This document shows positions 49,470 to 60,357 of a stretch of DNA of 64,000 nt, piece by piece (within the stretch, counting starts at the first letter, position 1; each line of letters opens with the position of its first letter). The stretch covers positions 190,347,741-190,411,740 of the forward strand of contig CM041465.1 in the NCBI GenBank assembly GCA_023213395.1. Direction: 5' to 3'. The notes below the pieces were generated by a model that saw only the letters and a list, made by a program, of their open reading frames with translations, did no database searches and was not told where the DNA came from. This DNA comes from Cycas panzhihuaensis (taxonomy: Eukaryota > Cycadophyta). A program made the translations under genes and the position numbers.

Positions 49470-51320
49470 ATAAGGCTATCACAATCTTGGTAGATCTAAG
49501 TAACACCTATAATTTCATTAACTAAGTATTTACCCAATACATATTGTTGTTCCTATCGAGGACACCTTGTCTTCAAGTAAGCTTTGAAATAAGATAGGTT
49601 ATATTAGGGCAAAGTATGATGGAAAATCTTATGATCATTATGGGTGATGTTGTTATTACAAAAAACTTTTATGTCCTTGATGTCAGAGGATATCATTATA
49701 AGTAGTTAATAACTTAGAATAATTTAGACATTTGAAAGGAATTTAAATGATTTATTCATGAGATATAAACAAAAAGGTAAGACTATCATCTTCCAAGGGG
49801 AGAAGCCAAGAACAACTCTAATAATATCATGTGTATATGTGTGTATAGATATATAGAAGTTATTTAAAAAGGGCCACCAACACATAGTGGCTTAACATTT
49901 TGTACTGCATCTAGAGGTGATGTTAGTAATAGAAGAGAAAGAACTATAAGAAATCTTTTAAAAGTTCAAAGACATCTTCTAATATCTTCCAATAGTATTA
50001 GTAATAGATAGAAGCTTAGAACATTAGAATGAGATCAAAGTTAGTACCAATCACATCATCATTAGGCCATATAGCCAACTATACCACTACTAAAATGAGA
50101 TTAAAATTTTTGTTTAGGAACTATTGAAACTAAGAGTGATAGTTCTTAATAGTACCTCGTTCATATCTCTTGTAGTTCAAATAAAGAAAACATATGGATC
50201 TTTTCGCATGTATGTTAACTATCAAGTATTGAATAAAGTCATAATTAAAAATAAATTTTCCATAGTAAGAATTAATAAGCTTCTAAGTGAATTACAAAAA
50301 TCCAAGTATTTCTTAAAAACTAATATAAGGTTAGGGTACTAATAAATTTGAATCAAGCTAAAGGACACGTAGAAGACTCCCTTTAGCATGTACCATGGCA
50401 ACTATAAGTTCAAGGTAATTCCCTTTGGATTCACAAATGTACCATCCATGTTTTAAGATGCTATGAATAACTTTCTTAGCCTTTCTTACATTCTTTTTTA
50501 TGATATATTAATATTGAATAAGAGTAGAAAATTCACATTAAATATGTAGATTAAGTAGTAAGCATTTTTAAGAAACAAAAGTTCTTTAAAAAGTAATTAA
50601 AGCGTTAATTTAGATAAAAGGAGATAGATTACTCAAGGCATATTATTTCAAAATAAGATATAAAAGTAGATCCAAGAAGAGTTATGACCACCCTCAAATG
50701 GCCCATAAATAAGAATATTTCTATGCTCAAAGGATTTTTGGAATTGGTTTGATACTCTAGATGCTTTGTCAAGAAGAATGCCCAGAAAACGCAAGTCCTC
50801 ATAAAATTATTAAAAATGGATTCTTTTCATTAGGAAGAGGAGATCATTAGCTGCTTTGAGAATCTCAAGTAATCCATGACTAATCTACCAATGTTAGCAT
50901 CACTAGACTTTTTAAGCACTTTCATTGTCAAATGTGATAAATTAAGAAACACAATAGGAGTGGTCTTAATTTAAGAAAGAGGTCAATTTCTTTATTTTAG
51001 AAGAAAATTGAATAATTAAGAGTGACTTAAGTTTACTTATGATAAAGAAATGTTAGTAATTATATATGCTTAATTTAAATGATGATAATATCTAACAAGT
51101 AGTCAATTCATTGTGAAAATAGATCATAATAGTCTATAATACCTCCTCAAGTAGAAGGAATTGTCTCAATAACAATAGAAATTGGTGAGCAAGATTTAAG
51201 CTTTTAATTATAAGGGGTAAATTAAATATAATAGTTAATATAATATCTAATAGGGATGAGGAACCCTGACTTTGTGTAGTCTCAATGATAGAACAAATGG
51301 GGTTGATAGAAATATAAGAA
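49470..51320 (+). pseudogene. Element D protease, reverse transcriptase and RNase H
   Basis: The protease near 49478-49525 reads AITILVDLSNTYNFIN, against ALVDSGSTHNFI, so the catalytic triad is lost. Reverse transcriptase has SFRMYVNYQVLNKVIIKNKF, INKLLSELQKSKYF and LKTNIRLGY in a clean frame at 50124-50342. GNYKFKVIPFGFTNVPSMF follows at about 50398-50455, then FYDILILNKS where FFDDILIYS is expected. RNase H near 50930-51070 reads KCDKLRNTIGVVLI, QFLYFRRKLN and TYDKEMLVI. The catalytic Asp pair is reduced to one. Confidence 0.8.
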
Positions 51321-51329
51321 GAATATACT

Positions 51330-51641
51330 TGAAAGAGGTTAATGTATCAAGGTCATTTGTGTAGATTAATTATGTGACCTTAGGATATATTATTAGCATT
51401 AGTCTCTTAATGAAATATACTTTATATGCATTTAGATGTAATTTTGGGTTCATGTCATTAGGCAGGAAAATCCTAACCCTAATGCTCACTCTTAATAATA
51501 AAATGTGAAATCTCAATGAGGGAGCCATTATTCATTCTCACCTCTAAGCTTGCTCTCATATCTTGTTTCATCTTCTTTTTTATTATCCATTACCATTGTG
51601 TGCATGTGAGTGATTTATCTCCTAGATCCATCCTTCCTTCA
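51330..51641 (+). repeat. Solo LTR of the element E family
   Basis: 312 bp, read as the reverse complement of the LTRs of element E (TGAAAGAGGTTAATGTATCAA at its left end). Perfect 5-bp duplications ATACT flank it at 51325-51329 and 51642-51646. No interior is left, so a full element on the plus strand inserted here and recombined between its LTRs. Confidence 0.92.
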
Positions 51642-51646
51642 ATACT

Positions 51647-52980
51647 AATGATTGTTACATCCAACAGGTAACTTAAGAAAGCTAAAGATAAATTTGAATG
51701 GAAAAATAATATCATATGATATAAAGGATGGATATTCTTGTGGGTGTGACCATCATTACTAGCTAAGGTCTTAGAAGAAGGATACATAGTCTCATTAGTA
51801 GGATATGAAGGATTCTTTAGAATATATCTAAGAGTCAAACAATCATTCTTTTGGAAAGGAATAAGGAGGGATATTCAAGAGTATATAATGAAAAGCCCTA
51901 TGTGTCTACTATAATATTTACTTATTCATTAATAAGAATGAAAATGTATTACCATGGATTTTGTGATAGGACTAACTAAGTCAGAGGGAAGAGATGGAAT
52001 ATATATGGGAGTATACCATCTAGCAAAGTTCACCTACTTATACTAATTTAATATGCATGTACAACTCTTAAATTTCTAGAAATATTTATTAAAGAAATGC
52101 ATAGATTTCATGGCCAACTGGGCCTATCGTCAATGACTAAGATCTAAAGTTTATTAGTCACTTCTAGTAAGATCTATTTCAATAGGTTGGTATGAAATTA
52201 TCATTAAGCACCAATTACCATCTTAAGATAAATGAACAAATTAAGGTAATTAATAAATGCTTGAAAAAGTTATTTAATGAGTTATGTGACTAATAAGCAA
52301 AATTTATAGCCAAAATTACTACACCTAGCTAAAGCTTAATACAATTCCTCTTATCACTTATCTATAAAAATATTCTCATTCTAAATGTTATAAGGCTATA
52401 AGCTAAATTGATTAAAAGTCTAAGTAGTTAAGTAGTGTGGGGTCTTAGTAGTGATATATTGCATTCAAGAAACATGAGATATAATTTAGATCTTAAAGGA
52501 ACAGTTGAAGGAGGTAAGGAATTAGATGAAGTAGCAATCTAATAAGCATTACAAGGAGAGAGAATTTATCATTGGAGAGTAGATTTATATTAAACTATAA
52601 CCTTAGAAATAGTCCTTAAAAGGTACTTGAAAAGAAAAGTTAAGCCCCAGTTCTATGGGCCATATTTAGTGAAGAAAAATATTGGGAAATTTGCTTATAC
52701 CCTAAATCTTCCTAATACTTCTAAGATATATAGCATATTCTATGTCTCTTACTTAAAGAAAAGAATAGATACCCTTGTTTTATTACAAACAAAATTGTAA
52801 CTCCTAAATGAAGAAAGAAAATTAGTTATTATTTTTTAAAACATTATTAAGACCCATGAGAAATAGTTATAACTAAAGACAATATAAGAGCACTTAATTA
52901 AGTGGAAGAAGTTGCCTCTTGAGGATGATGTATGGGAATCTACTGATATCCTCATATAATATCTTAAACTATAGACCAAA
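51647..52980 (+). pseudogene. Element D integrase with GPY/F module and chromodomain
   Basis: Near 51955-52005 the reading is MDFVIGLTKSEGRDGI with one stop, the start of the catalytic core (MDFI.GLP.S). At about 52640-52755 a clean frame reads KPQFYGPYLVKKNIGKFAYT then LNLPNTSKIYSIFYVSYLK, the GPY/F module. Near 52895-52955 it reads LIKWKKLPLEDDVWESTDIL, a chromodomain (W.....E..W). Such modules steer integration to heterochromatin. The central core carries many stops. Confidence 0.8.
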
Positions 52981-53000
52981 TGTTTTGAAGGAAAAACATC

Positions 53001-53015
53001 ATAAGAGAGAGGACT
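53001..53015 (+). other. Polypurine tract of element D
   Basis: ATAAGAGAGAGGACT immediately before the 3' LTR. Confidence 0.75.
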
Positions 53016-53234
53016 TATTACATAATGTCATTAAAATTTGTAATAAAATATTAATTATTTGAATTAAGTTTGGCAGGAAAGGTTGTGTTATTTAGTGGCT
53101 TGCCCATTAGCTAGTATAAATATTATTCTATATGGACCTATACTCATCCTTTTATTAACTGTCAATCAAACTATTATGATTCTTTTCTTCCTTCCTTGCA
53201 TGTGCAATCCTTAGTTTTCATTACTACTCTATTA
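53016..53234 (+). repeat. 3' LTR of element D
   Basis: 219 bp, TATTACATAATG to CTCTATTA, the same length as the 5' LTR. Confidence 0.85.
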
Positions 53235-53510
53235 GTATATATCTAAGTTTTCAAATTTTCTTATTACATTTCCTAACTATATTTATTAAATCTTGACCTT
53301 GAACATTTCACTAATTTTCCTTTCTTTATCCATCAAATTCAATGTGTTTTAATCTTAAACCTTATAGAATCTATTGCCCACTTCCTAAGTGAAATTTATT
53401 TTCATTTAATGTGTTTAAATTTTAAAATTTGGATGGTAGGGATTCATTTCAAATCTATGTTATAGGAGTATTATAAATCCTATTTGTAATTCATGGGGAA
53501 TGTACTAGTT

Positions 53511-54252
53511 AGTCCTATCTTAAACTAGGGAAGAACTAGGTTAATTAATGGATGAGGGTATCTTTCATGAACCTAGTTTTATTAGGAGGGAAATTTAAGG
53601 TGACTATATAAATATGTCTTAACCTTTTATAATTTCATGATTTATTGTGAATCTACAAATTAGAGCTCCACTCTTAGAGGGATTTATCCCTATTTGGGAT
53701 TTTAACTTAGCTTTAATACATTTAATTATTTGTTTCTAGAACTATAGAAGGAAACCCTTCGCATAGGGTTTCATTCAAGTGATATTAGAGTGAAGAAAAT
53801 TTGATTTGTGGTTTTTCATTTATCTTTAGTAGTTGGATGTTATCAGAGAGAATTTCTACGAAGGCAAGAAAACCATAAGAGCAATAAACATATCCATAAC
53901 GATAGACCACTATTAGAATAATAGAAATATTCATAATGAGCACTTTGATTAATCTTAATTCCTTAATTCATATAACAAACAACCCATGCTACTATTTATA
54001 GCACTATTAAGAGATTTATAAGATGCATAGATTAATAGGAAATATTTTCATAGATGAAAAGATATTTGCCACTAGTAAATTTAAGTATTTGACCATCAAC
54101 ATTATTATGACATTCCATAGATGAACATATATGCTAGAAGGTGAAGTTAAAATTGAAATTACTTCATCCAAGTAAGAGATTATAGATGGATATTCAGTAC
54201 TCCTAACTTAAATTCAAATATATTTATTTAGCAAAACTATTACATAACTACA
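53511..54252 (+). mobile_element. Element K: 5' end of an LTR element cut by element J
   Basis: A primer-binding-site-like TGATATTAGAG at 53780 lies 2 nt after TTCATTCA, so 53511-53777 is taken as a 5' LTR. It contains GACTATATAAATATG near 53601, a good TATA box. The 475 bases after it should be leader and the start of gag, but I see no sure motif. The left edge TGTACTAGTT is chosen only because it begins with TG. The 276 bases to its left (53235-53510) show nothing recognisable. Confidence 0.45.
53598..53612 (+). promoter_or_regulatory. TATA box of the presumed LTR of element K
   Basis: GACTATATAAATATG, about 170 bases before the LTR end, a normal place for an LTR promoter. Confidence 0.4.
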
Positions 54253-54634
54253 TGTTGTCAACAAAACCTAATAGTGAGAAATGTGACTAAGGGACCTGAT
54301 GGTTAGTGCAAACTATTGACTTTTATGTGCAAGTTGCTTATGCTTGCCAATAGAATTGGAAGCCACTTGCACCACTAATGGTATTTGGTGGATAAGGCCT
54401 TTCTTATTTATTTAAGGCCTATCGAATATAGAAGGAGGATTATTATGTATTAAGATTGTATATAATAGCCTAGCTTAGTACGTCTTCGATTCTCTTTTGA
54501 TGTCCTTATAAGTATTCATCATCTATAATTTTATTTCTCATTGACAATATAGAGAGTCCATTACTTCTATATTATGTCCTATGAGCTATCTAAACTTTTT
54601 AATTTATGGATAATATTAGGGTGATAACATCCTA
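54253..54634 (+). repeat. 5' LTR of element J
   Basis: TGTTGTCAAC to AACATCCTA. Its homology to the LTR of element B on the opposite strand fixed its left edge. Preceding 5 bases are CTACA. Confidence 0.75.
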
Positions 54635-54636
54635 AA

Positions 54637-54648
54637 TGATATTAGAGC
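54637..54648 (+). other. Primer-binding site of element J
   Basis: TGATATTAGAGC, two transitions from TGGTATCAGAGC, 2 nt after the LTR. Confidence 0.75.
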
Positions 54649-54947
54649 TTAGCTCTCTAATCCATCTATAGTCGTAAGGCATAATCACAAAGAGACGATC
54701 TAGTAGGAGGAAAGAAATTGAGATTTTTTTTTTCTCTTGTGAAAAATAAGAAACCCTCTCTTTCTTATCTTATTCATTTGCTATTATTTTATGTTTGTAT
54801 ATTCTCTCTATGGCATTCTCCCATCAATCACAAAGATTGAGGAAAGATAACAAGCTTTTTTATAGCCTTTTATTTTTCATAGAGACTAGGTAGATACCCT
54901 ATTCCCAAGGTATTAAAACATCCATATGAAGTTGTTATTCTTGGTTA
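54649..54947 (+). other. Leader of element J, first part
   Basis: Shares TTTTTTCTC.TGTGAAA, AGAAACCCTCTC and GGTAGAT.CCCTAT with the leader of element B (minus strand). Ends with GGTTA, the target copy of element H. Confidence 0.7.
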
Positions 54948-55593
54948 TGTTGAGAATACAAGGTCCCAAACCTTGAACCCCCACAAGATCTAAACTATTT
55001 TGTAACTAGTTACAGGAATTGAAACTAAGATTTAACATGCAAGTTCTAAAATTGGAGATAATACAATAACATCAATATACAAGCTAAACATCACATATGC
55101 ACCTAATATAACATGATAAAACCTTAGCAGTGTGCTAGGAAAACATCCACACAGGAAAAGTATCGATCTTTCTTGCTATAGAATGAAGAAAAAATACATC
55201 TCAGTAGCAGAGTGCTCTCAGGAACAAGAACCAATCAACGCCCTCATCACAGTACATTACATTACATTATAACATAATAAGAAAAGCCCTAAAACGGGCT
55301 ACATGAGAGGGACATCCAAGGCATGAATCTCAACCGTAGAATCTAAGGTATTTATATCGAATGACCCTGATTCTCTTTATATTTTAATAAGGTTTACAGG
55401 GCTAATTTTTTGGGTCACGGGCTATCACCCCTGAACCCCCTCTTAACGGGGGTGTTCCAACCCTCCCTGCATCCCCCGGTAAAGGGAGGCTCCTGCCCCC
55501 CTTGGAACCCCCCAAGAAAGATTAGGGGGAGAAATCACACAGAAAACATACCAAAATTTTAGCCTTAATTGATTATTATCACAATATCCAACA
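54948..55593 (-). repeat. 3' LTR of element H
   Basis: TGTTGAGAATAC to ATATCCAACA. Contains a G/C-rich block at about 55420-55530 amid AT-rich sequence; on the element's own (minus) strand it has many runs of 3-6 G. Confidence 0.95.
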
Positions 55594-55608
55594 ATCTCCA
55601 CCTTGACA
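55594..55608 (-). other. Polypurine tract of element H
   Basis: Minus strand CAAGGTGGAGAT just before TGTTGG, the common form in Tork-type copia elements. Confidence 0.85.
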
Positions 55609-55649
55609 ATAATTTATACATTACCTTTCCTGGACCCTTCATCATCTTT

Positions 55650-57441
55650 TATATAAGCCAAGCGGAGTCAAACACCATTTGAACTTCTCTACTAGTACTG
55701 GTTTTGTGAATATATCAGCATAATTCTGATTGGTGTGAATCTTCTTAAGTGCCACTCCACCTGCTTCCACAACCTGTCTAACAAAATGGTACTTAAGAGC
55801 AATATGTTTTGTTCTACTGTGATAAGTTGGATTCTTGGCTAGGTAAATAGCACTTTGACTGTCACAAAATACCTTTATATTTTCCTATCTCCTTCCAAGC
55901 TCAACCAATAGACCCTATAACTAGATTGTTTCTTTACAAGCATGTGATGCAGCAACATATTCAACTTCCGTGGTTGACAGTGTAATTGTGCTCTGCAATT
56001 TAGACATCCAACTAACTGGACCATTTGCAAAAGTAAAAATATAACCTGAAGTAGACCTTATTTTGTCTAAATCTCCTACAAAGTCTTAATCGACATATCC
56101 ACAAACTTGATTATATGTACCTCTAAAGGTAATGTACATATAATCAAGTTACACAAACTTGATTATATGTACCTCTAAAGATAAACTTGATTATATGTAC
56201 CTGACAAGTTAGTAGTCACTTGTGCCTCTCAAATACTAAAGCACCTATTTTAGTGCAGCCCAATGTTCCTTTCCTAGATTTGCCATAAACCTACTAACTA
56301 CACTGACTGCATGTGAAATATCAAGTCTTGTACATACTATGGCATACATCAAACTTCCTATTGCACTGGCATAAGGCACACGAGACATATAAGCCTTTTC
56401 TTCTTCACTACTAGGACTCATATTCAAAGAAAGCTTGAAGTGGGAAGCCAATTGGATACTCGCTGGTTTCACATTTACCATACCAAACCTGGTTAGCACC
56501 TTCTCTACATATTTCTACTATGATAATCATAGCTTATTATTTTTCTTGTCTCTATGTATCTCCATGCCTAAGATTTATTTTGCAGCTCCTAGATCCTTCA
56601 TATCAAAAGTCTTAGACAATTGAACCTTTAGCTTATTGATTTCTTCCATGCTCTTGCTTGCAACCAACATGTCATCAACATATAATACTAAGATAATGAA
56701 TAAGCCATTGTCCATAAATTTAAAGTAAACACAATGATCATACTCACTTCTTTTAAAAATTTTGCTCTCCATGAAGGCATCAAACTTCTTGTACCACTGC
56801 CTGGGAGATTGCTTTAGGCCATATAATGATTTCCTGAGCCTGCAAACAAGTCTTCTCCTACCATCTTGTATAAACCCTTCTGGTTGATCCATATAGATCT
56901 CCTCATATAAATCTCCATGTAGAAAAGTTATTTTTACATCTACCTGTTCCAACTCTAAATCAAGAGAAGCTACCAATTCTAATAGCACTTGAATTGAAAC
57001 AAGTTTGACAACTGATGAAAAGATCTCATAAAATTCAATATCTGCTTTCTGTGTAAAACCTTTAGCCACCAGTCTTGCCCTGTATTTATCAACCTTTCCA
57101 TCAATATCTATTTTCTTTTTGAAAACCCACCTGTAACCAATAGTCTTCCTGCCATGCGGAAGTTCTACTAAGTCCCATGAATTATTTTTCTTCAAAGCAT
57201 CTATCTCTTCCTGCATAGCCTTTTTCCACTTCTCACCATGGATATCATCTACTACTTCCTGATAACATGTGGGCTCAACATCATTAGAAACCAAAGTAAT
57301 AGAAATAGAAGGGTTGTACCTGTTAGGTGGATGATTAACTTGTGTAGATCTTTTAATTATTGGCAGATGAGTGTCCACAAACTCCTGTGAATCTATTGCT
57401 GATTCATCTTCAGAATGATCTTCATGCTCTTCTGATTCCAT
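55650..57441 (-). pseudogene. Element H reverse transcriptase and RNase H
   Basis: From 57441 to 56575 on the minus strand one frame is open for 288 codons: [79 protein letters not shown] and the intact catalytic box VLYVDDMLVA. A stop after DLGAAK breaks it. 56499-56245 continues LTRFGMVNVKP and PYASAIGSLMYAIVCTRLDI. RNase H reads DFVGDLDKIRSTSGYIFTF near 56095-56040, STTEVEYVAA near 55975 and ADIFTKP near 55690. A short repeat cluster at 56103-56202 disrupts its beginning. The active-site Asp residues of the polymerase survive. Confidence 0.92.
56103..56202. repeat. Direct and inverted 20-bp repeats inside RNase H of element H
   Basis: AAACTTGATTATATGTACCT occurs at 56103, 56155 and 56183, the first two followed by CTAAAG. 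An inverted copy (GTACATATAATCAAGTT) lies at 56134-56150 and can pair with the first as a hairpin. In other copia elements the coding sequence runs through here only once. Confidence 0.9.
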
Positions 57442-57539
57442 AAATGGATGTATTTCAAACTTGACTTGTTGATGTTCAACTTGCTGCTCCTATTTCATTT
57501 CAACTTCTCCATTGTCTGATTTTTTAAGGGGAGATTCAT

Positions 57540-58480
57540 CAAATACGACATCTCTGTTAATGGCGATTTTGTGGGCAGTAGCCTCCCACAACCTATATCC
57601 ATTCACACCATCCTTATCACCATAACCAACAAAGATATATCTCTTGGATTTTGGGTCTATCTTTGAATGTTTACTTTTGTTAGTCCAAGCATAAACATCA
57701 TAACCAAAAACTTTTAAATTTGAATAATCACATGGATGTCCAGTCCATACCTCTTGAGGAATCTTGTAATCTATTGTAAGTGATGGTGACCTGTTTACCA
57801 GATAGCAAGTTGTTTGAACAACTTCTGCCTACAAGACCTGCTCCATTCGTGCATTACTTAGCATGCTTCTTACTCTTTCCAAGAATGTCATATTCATGCG
57901 CTCAACAATGCCATTTTGCTGCAGAGTATAGTTAGTGGTCTTGTGTTTTTCAATTCCAACTTCTCTGAGATAGTTCTCAAATTCTAAAGAGTTGAACTCA
58001 CCTTCATTGTCAGTTCTTAAACATTTGATTATCTTACCAGTATTATTCTCAACTAGAGCCTTGAACTGCTTAAACACACTAAACACTTCAAATTTCCATT
58101 TAAAAAAATAGACCCATACTTTCCTGGAGTAATCATTTATAAATATGACAAAATGCAATGATCCTCCAAAAGATATTTTAGGGGTTGATCCCCATACATC
58201 TAAATGTATATAATCCAGAACGCCTTTACTAGTGTGACTTCTTACTTTAAACCTGAGTCTATATTATTTTCCAAAAACACAATGTTTATAGAAACCCAAG
58301 TCTGAAAGCTGTAAGTTAGGAAGTAACTTATGGTTTATCATCACCTTAAGTCCTCTCTCATTCATGTGCCCAAGTCTATGATGCCATAACTGAGCTAGAT
58401 CTTCTACAGTCTTTGATGTTGTAGCTGCTTGGCTGACATCTGTACTTCCCACTAAAATGTAAAGATTTTTGTTCTTTAAG
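57540..58480 (-). pseudogene. Element H integrase
   Basis: The zinc-binding part reads LAQLWHHRLGHMNERGLKVM and later FYKHCVFGK (CEHC worn to YKHC). The core, 58158-57829, has FVIFINDYSRKVWVYFF, CLRTDNEGEF and QQNGIVERMN. The second Asp (RTDN) and the Glu (VERMN) of the DDE triad are present; the first segment has ND for DD. The last part, near 57740-57540, contains a KSKHSKIDPKSKRYIFVGYG-like copia C-terminal stretch. Few frame changes separate the blocks. Confidence 0.85.
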
Positions 58481-59018
58481 GCTTTCATAACAACAAAGGT
58501 GCCCTTTGACACCTTTAGGACTTCTTCATAACCTATATGCTTATAACCACCCGAATCTAGTTCACCCAAGGAAATCACATTCCTTTTCAGATCAAGTACA
58601 TGTCTAACCTTAGTTAATGTTCTCACTACCCCATCGAACATATTAATCCTAATGCTACCGATGCCTACAATCTTACAAGAAACTTCATTCCCTATAAGCA
58701 CATCACCACCATCAAGAGGTTGGTATGGTGAGAACCAACTCTTGTGTGGGCACATGTGGTGCAAAACACTTAAATCTAACAACCAGTCATGGTGATAATG
58801 AGAAACATTACAAGCAACCAAGACATCATCATCCATACCTTGATTTGACTCAACCTAATTCGCTTCCTTGGTAGGATCTTCTTTTTTTTGGAACTCCTTC
58901 CTTTTGTAATAATCCTTCTTGAGGTGACTGGTCTTATTATAATACCAACACCTGAGCTTACTCTTTTTGCTCTTTGACTTGGACCTCGATGTATCCCTGG
59001 AGTTTTATCCTCTCTCAA
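58481..59018 (-). pseudogene. Element H protease and zinc knuckle
   Basis: The zinc knuckle near 58955-58900 reads LRCWYYNKTSHLKKDYYKRK, a CCHC box with two Cys changed to Tyr (TGT->TAT). The protease box near 58785 reads DWLLDLSVLHHMCPHKSWF, against DWLLDSGASHHM, so the D-S-G triad is D-L-S. The frame from 58836 runs 190 codons into the integrase zinc region, including KVRHVLDLKRNVISLGELD. Transitions explain the changed residues. Confidence 0.88.
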
Positions 59019-59166
59019 GCATTCTACCCCTTACTGTCATGGCTTTTGATGTGGAGATTTCAAGACTAGATTTCCTCTACATTTCTTCCATTGGCAAAGC
59101 ACTCACAATAGAATCACAATCCAATACATCTGTAGTGATAAAACTAATTGAGGTGATAATATTATC

Positions 59167-59643
59167 TCATGATTTAGGTAATGAGCATAATAAGGTAACA
59201 ACCTTATCCTCATCCTCAATTTTAACATCGATACTAGTCAACCAACAAATAAGATTATTGAAAACATTTGAATGGTTAGCAATTTTTGCACCTTCCTTCA
59301 TCCGTAACGAGTACAGTTGCCTCTTCAGGTAGATTTGATTTGTTCCTGATTTGGTTATATACAGGCCTTCCAATAGGGTCTATAATCCTACTGTTGTCTC
59401 CTCCCCTGCGATGTTAAACAAGACTTCATCTGCCAAGCACAATCATATTGTGCTAAGTGCCTTTTTGTCTAAGTCATCCTAATCATCGTCGTCCATCCCT
59501 ATGGGTTTCTTCGATTTACCTACAAGGGCTTTGTACAAACCCTGTTATACAAGAATATCGTGCACTTTTAGCTTCCATAACTCGAAGTTGTTCTTGCCAT
59601 TGAATTTCTCCACTTCAAACTTTGCACCTGCTAGTTTCGCCAT
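59167..59643 (-). pseudogene. Element H gag
   Basis: ATG at 59643 on the minus strand opens MAKLAGAKFEVEKFNGKNNF then ELWKLKVHDILV, a Tnt1-type gag start (F.V.KF.G.NNF..W). One frame continues to 59167 with only four stops: TAA after HDILV (CAA->TAA), TAG after DDDD, TGA after LSTI (CGA->TGA) and TAG after VGL (TGG->TAG). It ends LLCSLPKS, the usual end of the central gag domain. This frame is the clearest example of stop gain by transitions in the window. Confidence 0.88.
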
Positions 59644-59698
59644 TTGGTGTAGAAAAGCTGACACCAAAACCTTCTTAAACTCACTACAAAATAAAAGT

Positions 59699-59711
59699 GG
59701 CTATGATACCA
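59699..59711 (-). other. Primer-binding site of element H
   Basis: Minus strand TGGTATCATAGCC, one change from TGGTATCAGAGCC, 2 nt from the LTR. Confidence 0.9.
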
Positions 59712-59713
59712 CT

Positions 59714-60357
59714 TGTTAAGAATACAAGGTCCCAAACCTTGAACCGCCACAAGATCTAAACTATTTTGCAACTAGCTACAGGAATCAAAACTAAGATTTA
59801 ACATGCAAGTTCTAAAATTAGAGATAATACAATAACATCAATATACAAGATAAACATCACATCTGCACCTGATATAACATGGTAAAACCCTAGCAGTGTG
59901 CTAGGGAAACATCCACATAGGAAAGGTATCAATGTTTAGTGCTGTAGAATGGAAAAATAATACATCTCAGTAGCAGAGTACTCTCAGAAACAACAACCAG
60001 CTGCCGCCCTCATCACAGTACATTACATTACATTACAACATAATAAAAAAAGCCCTAAAATGAGCTACATGAGAGGGACATCCAAGGCATGAATCTCAAC
60101 CGTAGGATCTAGGGTATTTGTATCGAATAACCCTCACTCTCCTTACATTTTAATAAGGTTTACATGGCTAATTTTTCAGGTCAGGGGCTATCGCCTCTAA
60201 ACCCCCTTTTAGTGGGGGGCATTCCACTCCCCCCGCACCCCCTGTCCAAGGGGGGCTCTTGCCCCCATTGGAACCCCCAAGAAAGATTAAGGGGGGAAAC
60301 TGGCCGAAAATATGCCAAAATTTTAGCCTTAAATGACTGTTATCATAATATCCAGCA
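59714..60357 (-). repeat. 5' LTR of element H
   Basis: TGTTAAGAATAC to ATATCCAGCA. The matching G/C-rich block is at about 60180-60300. The frame at 60164-60391 plus exists only because this block lacks stops. Confidence 0.95.

Larger units (their letters stand above)
39629..53234 (+). mobile_element. Element D: chromodomain Ty3/gypsy element, twice interrupted
   Basis: The two LTRs are each 219 bp (39629-39847 and 53016-53234) and share TAATTATTTGAATTA, AATATTATTCTATATGGAC and GCATGTGCAATC. The plus-strand primer-binding site is at 39850. Element E (40055-47622) sits in its leader and a solo LTR (51330-51641) sits between RNase H and integrase. Removing both leaves about 5.7 kb: gag, protease, reverse transcriptase, RNase H, integrase and chromodomain. 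Short LTRs, small size and a chromodomain resemble Reina-type chromoviruses, but the clade is not proven. Flanks GTTTG and GTATA do not give a clear target duplication. Confidence 0.85.
54948..60357 (-). mobile_element. Element H: full-length Tnt1/Tork-like Ty1/copia element
   Basis: A 5410-bp copia element on the minus strand. LTRs are 54948-55593 and 59714-60357 (646 and 644 bp), roughly 12% different by hand. Perfect 5-bp duplications GGTTA lie at 54943-54947 and 60358-60362. Primer-binding site and polypurine tract are in place. The polyprotein runs gag, protease, integrase, reverse transcriptase, RNase H with few frame changes; the 288-codon reverse transcriptase frame is the longest in the window. 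Motifs such as LYGLKQSPRQWYKKFDAFM are those of Tnt1/Tork elements. It is the best-preserved element here but is still inactive. Confidence 0.95.
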
